A stretch of DNA of 14,400 bases from an uncultured Bacilli bacterium (GTDB lineage: Bacteria; Bacillota_I; Bacilli_A; RF39; UBA660): positions 3,979-18,378 of the forward strand of contig CAJUCU010000011.1 of NCBI GenBank assembly GCA_910585335.1. Reading direction: 5' to 3'. This document shows, piece after piece, positions 13,330 through 14,400 of the stretch. The translations under genes and the position numbers were made by a program. The notes under the pieces were generated by a model that did not search any database, was not told where the DNA came from, and saw only the letters and a list, made by a program, of their open reading frames with translations. The first letter of the stretch is position 1; every line of letters starts with the position of its first letter.

Positions 13330-14400
13330 ATGTGTATATACTATTTGTCATTTTGCTTACTGCAGCGTAGATATAAGAGATTCTATACCAAGTTTGTTTG
13401 TTGACTGTTCCTGTTTGTGATAAATAAAATACACTTTGAAACTTTAAAACAGCACGTTTGGTATCACCATCAAATAGACCAGAAGGGTTGTTGATTATGG
13501 GAATGCCTGGATAGCTTCCTCTAATATAGTTTAGAACATTTTGCAGAACATAAACATCTTTACTACAGTCTCCTTCTTTCAATGTCTTTGTAAATGAATA
13601 AGGATATTCTCCAATTGTTTCTGCTTCGTAAATATTGATGTTATTACCATAGTAATACTTTAAAATTTGCAATGCTTCATAACCTCTGTCTCCTAATTCT
13701 TTTGAACCCCATTGACTTAGGTAACCAGGATCTGTCGTATTACTTTTGTAATGAGCGAGTAGGGGTTGTGGTCTAAAGCCACTTCTGATATAGTTTGTAA
13801 ATATTTCATCAACCATATCTGAAATTGGCTGAAATATTGTTCCGTTTCTAGTATATTTCTGATCATAACTAGTTGTTGATGTAATGGTAAAATCAAATCC
13901 TTTACTTGGATACCATTCTGTAAATATTCTATTTAGTGTAAAAGAAATAATTGCTAAGATGTTTGCTTTGATGGTCTCTTCTGGCCAGGTACTGTATATT
14001 TCGCTACTTGCTACATTCTTGATGTAATCTACGAATGGGACTGTGTAGTTTGCCGCATTCGCATTCGTAGGAATACCATCATGGACGATAATGTTTTCTG
14101 GTATTACTACTTTTGATAAAACATATGGTGTAGCTTGTTGTTCTGTTTCTGTTTCTTCTATACTAGGTGGGTAGTCTCCCCATAAAGTATTGGGTGGAAT
14201 TACTGCTATATCTTCTTCCTCATTTTCATCAAGAGAAGTCATGTAGATATTTTGAATGGATGTAATGCCATCAAAGATTTGTACTCCTTCTATTCTGGTC
14301 TCTGTAAGACCTAGTGCATTTATTAGTACATCATAAGTTTCATAAGGTCGTGTTTCGTGCTGATTGTTTTCTGAAAAACTTTTGTCTACAGTATCCAATG
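13328..14400 (-). CDS. SpoIID-like and peptidoglycan-binding domain protein, 5' end missing
   Basis: The frame is open to the right edge (357 residues visible), so the N-terminus and any signal peptide lie outside; the TTG near 14398 is not a credible start. Visible residues about 125-265 resemble the SpoIID/amidase-enhancer region: VPFVDYIKNVASSEIYSTWP, then EETIKANILAIISFTLNRIF, and later a YLSQWGSKELGDRGYEALQI stretch. Residues about 275-350 form a peptidoglycan-binding (PG_binding_1) domain: LKEGDCSKDVYVLQNVLNY, then SGLFDGDTKRAVLKFQ and GTVNKQTWYRISYIY. The acidic Glu/Pro-rich segment before the SpoIID part (PPSIEETETEQQATPY) looks like a linker. An exported cell-wall or spore-cortex-related protein is likely; SpoIID stimulates wall hydrolysis in sporulation, but relatives also occur in non-sporulating species. 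Confidence 0.8.
   Translation of the reverse strand, partial: LDTVDKSFSENNQHETRPYETYDVLINALGLTETRIEGVQIFDGITSIQNIYMTSLDENEEEDIAVIPPNTLWGDYPPSIEETETEQQATPYVLSKVVIPENIIVHDGIPTNANAANYTVPFVDYIKNVASSEIYSTWPEETIKANILAIISFTLNRIFTEWYPSKGFDFTITSTTSYDQKYTRNGTIFQPISDMVDEIFTNYIRSGFRPQPLLAHYKSNTTDPGYLSQWGSKELGDRGYEALQILKYYYGNNINIYEAETIGEYPYSFTKTLKEGDCSKDVYVLQNVLNYIRGSYPGIPIINNPSGLFDGDTKRAVLKFQSVFYLSQTGTVNKQTWYRISYIYAAVSKMTNSIYT

Noticed and set aside
1..14400. CRISPR array or tandem repeat array
   Set aside because: No regularly spaced direct repeats were seen on either strand.

Overview
The window is AT-rich DNA using the standard bacterial code (TGA serves as stop, for example at 386-388 and 1432-1434). 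It has short intergenic gaps, purine-rich Shine-Dalgarno sites and a desulfoferrodoxin-type superoxide reductase. This points to a low-GC anaerobic or gut-type Bacillota/Mycoplasmatota relative; I cannot name a genus.

Left part (1-3100): the tail of a DUF5131 (phage Gp37/Gp68-type) protein, a 34-residue membrane peptide, a minus-strand small gene with a consensus promoter but an early stop, and a four-gene plus-strand run (GNAT acetyltransferase, Cys-rich protein, zinc-ribbon protein with a metallothionein-like tail, SPL-family radical SAM enzyme). A large SWIM-SNF2 helicase (3142-6315) and a tRNA-Thr(CGU) follow.

Middle part (6600-10820) is the accessory region. It holds an 'HYT' family gene interrupted by an in-frame TAA, then a retron: a probable msr-msd RNA (about 7693-7860) followed by a retron-type reverse transcriptase (7880-8827). 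After these come a separately promoted two-gene unit (a 79-aa protein and a two-part protein with a transglutaminase-like Cys/His segment) and a gene broken by one extra T. A P-loop NTPase converges on that broken gene from the minus strand.

Right part (11400-14400) looks like ordinary chromosome: a tocopherol-cyclase-like protein, a helical protein, desulfoferrodoxin, and a convergent minus-strand protein with SpoIID-like and peptidoglycan-binding regions that runs off the window. The gene pairs there are separated by clear intrinsic terminators.

The system most worth attention is the retron at 7679-8827. Its RT carries the NAxxH, YxDD and VTG retron signatures and its upstream RNA has a TTAGCGAG segment. 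No textbook effector gene lies in its operon. Nearby candidates are the transglutaminase-like two-gene unit downstream and the TAA-interrupted gene upstream. Three small genes in the window carry lesions close to their 5' ends while their translation signals remain intact.
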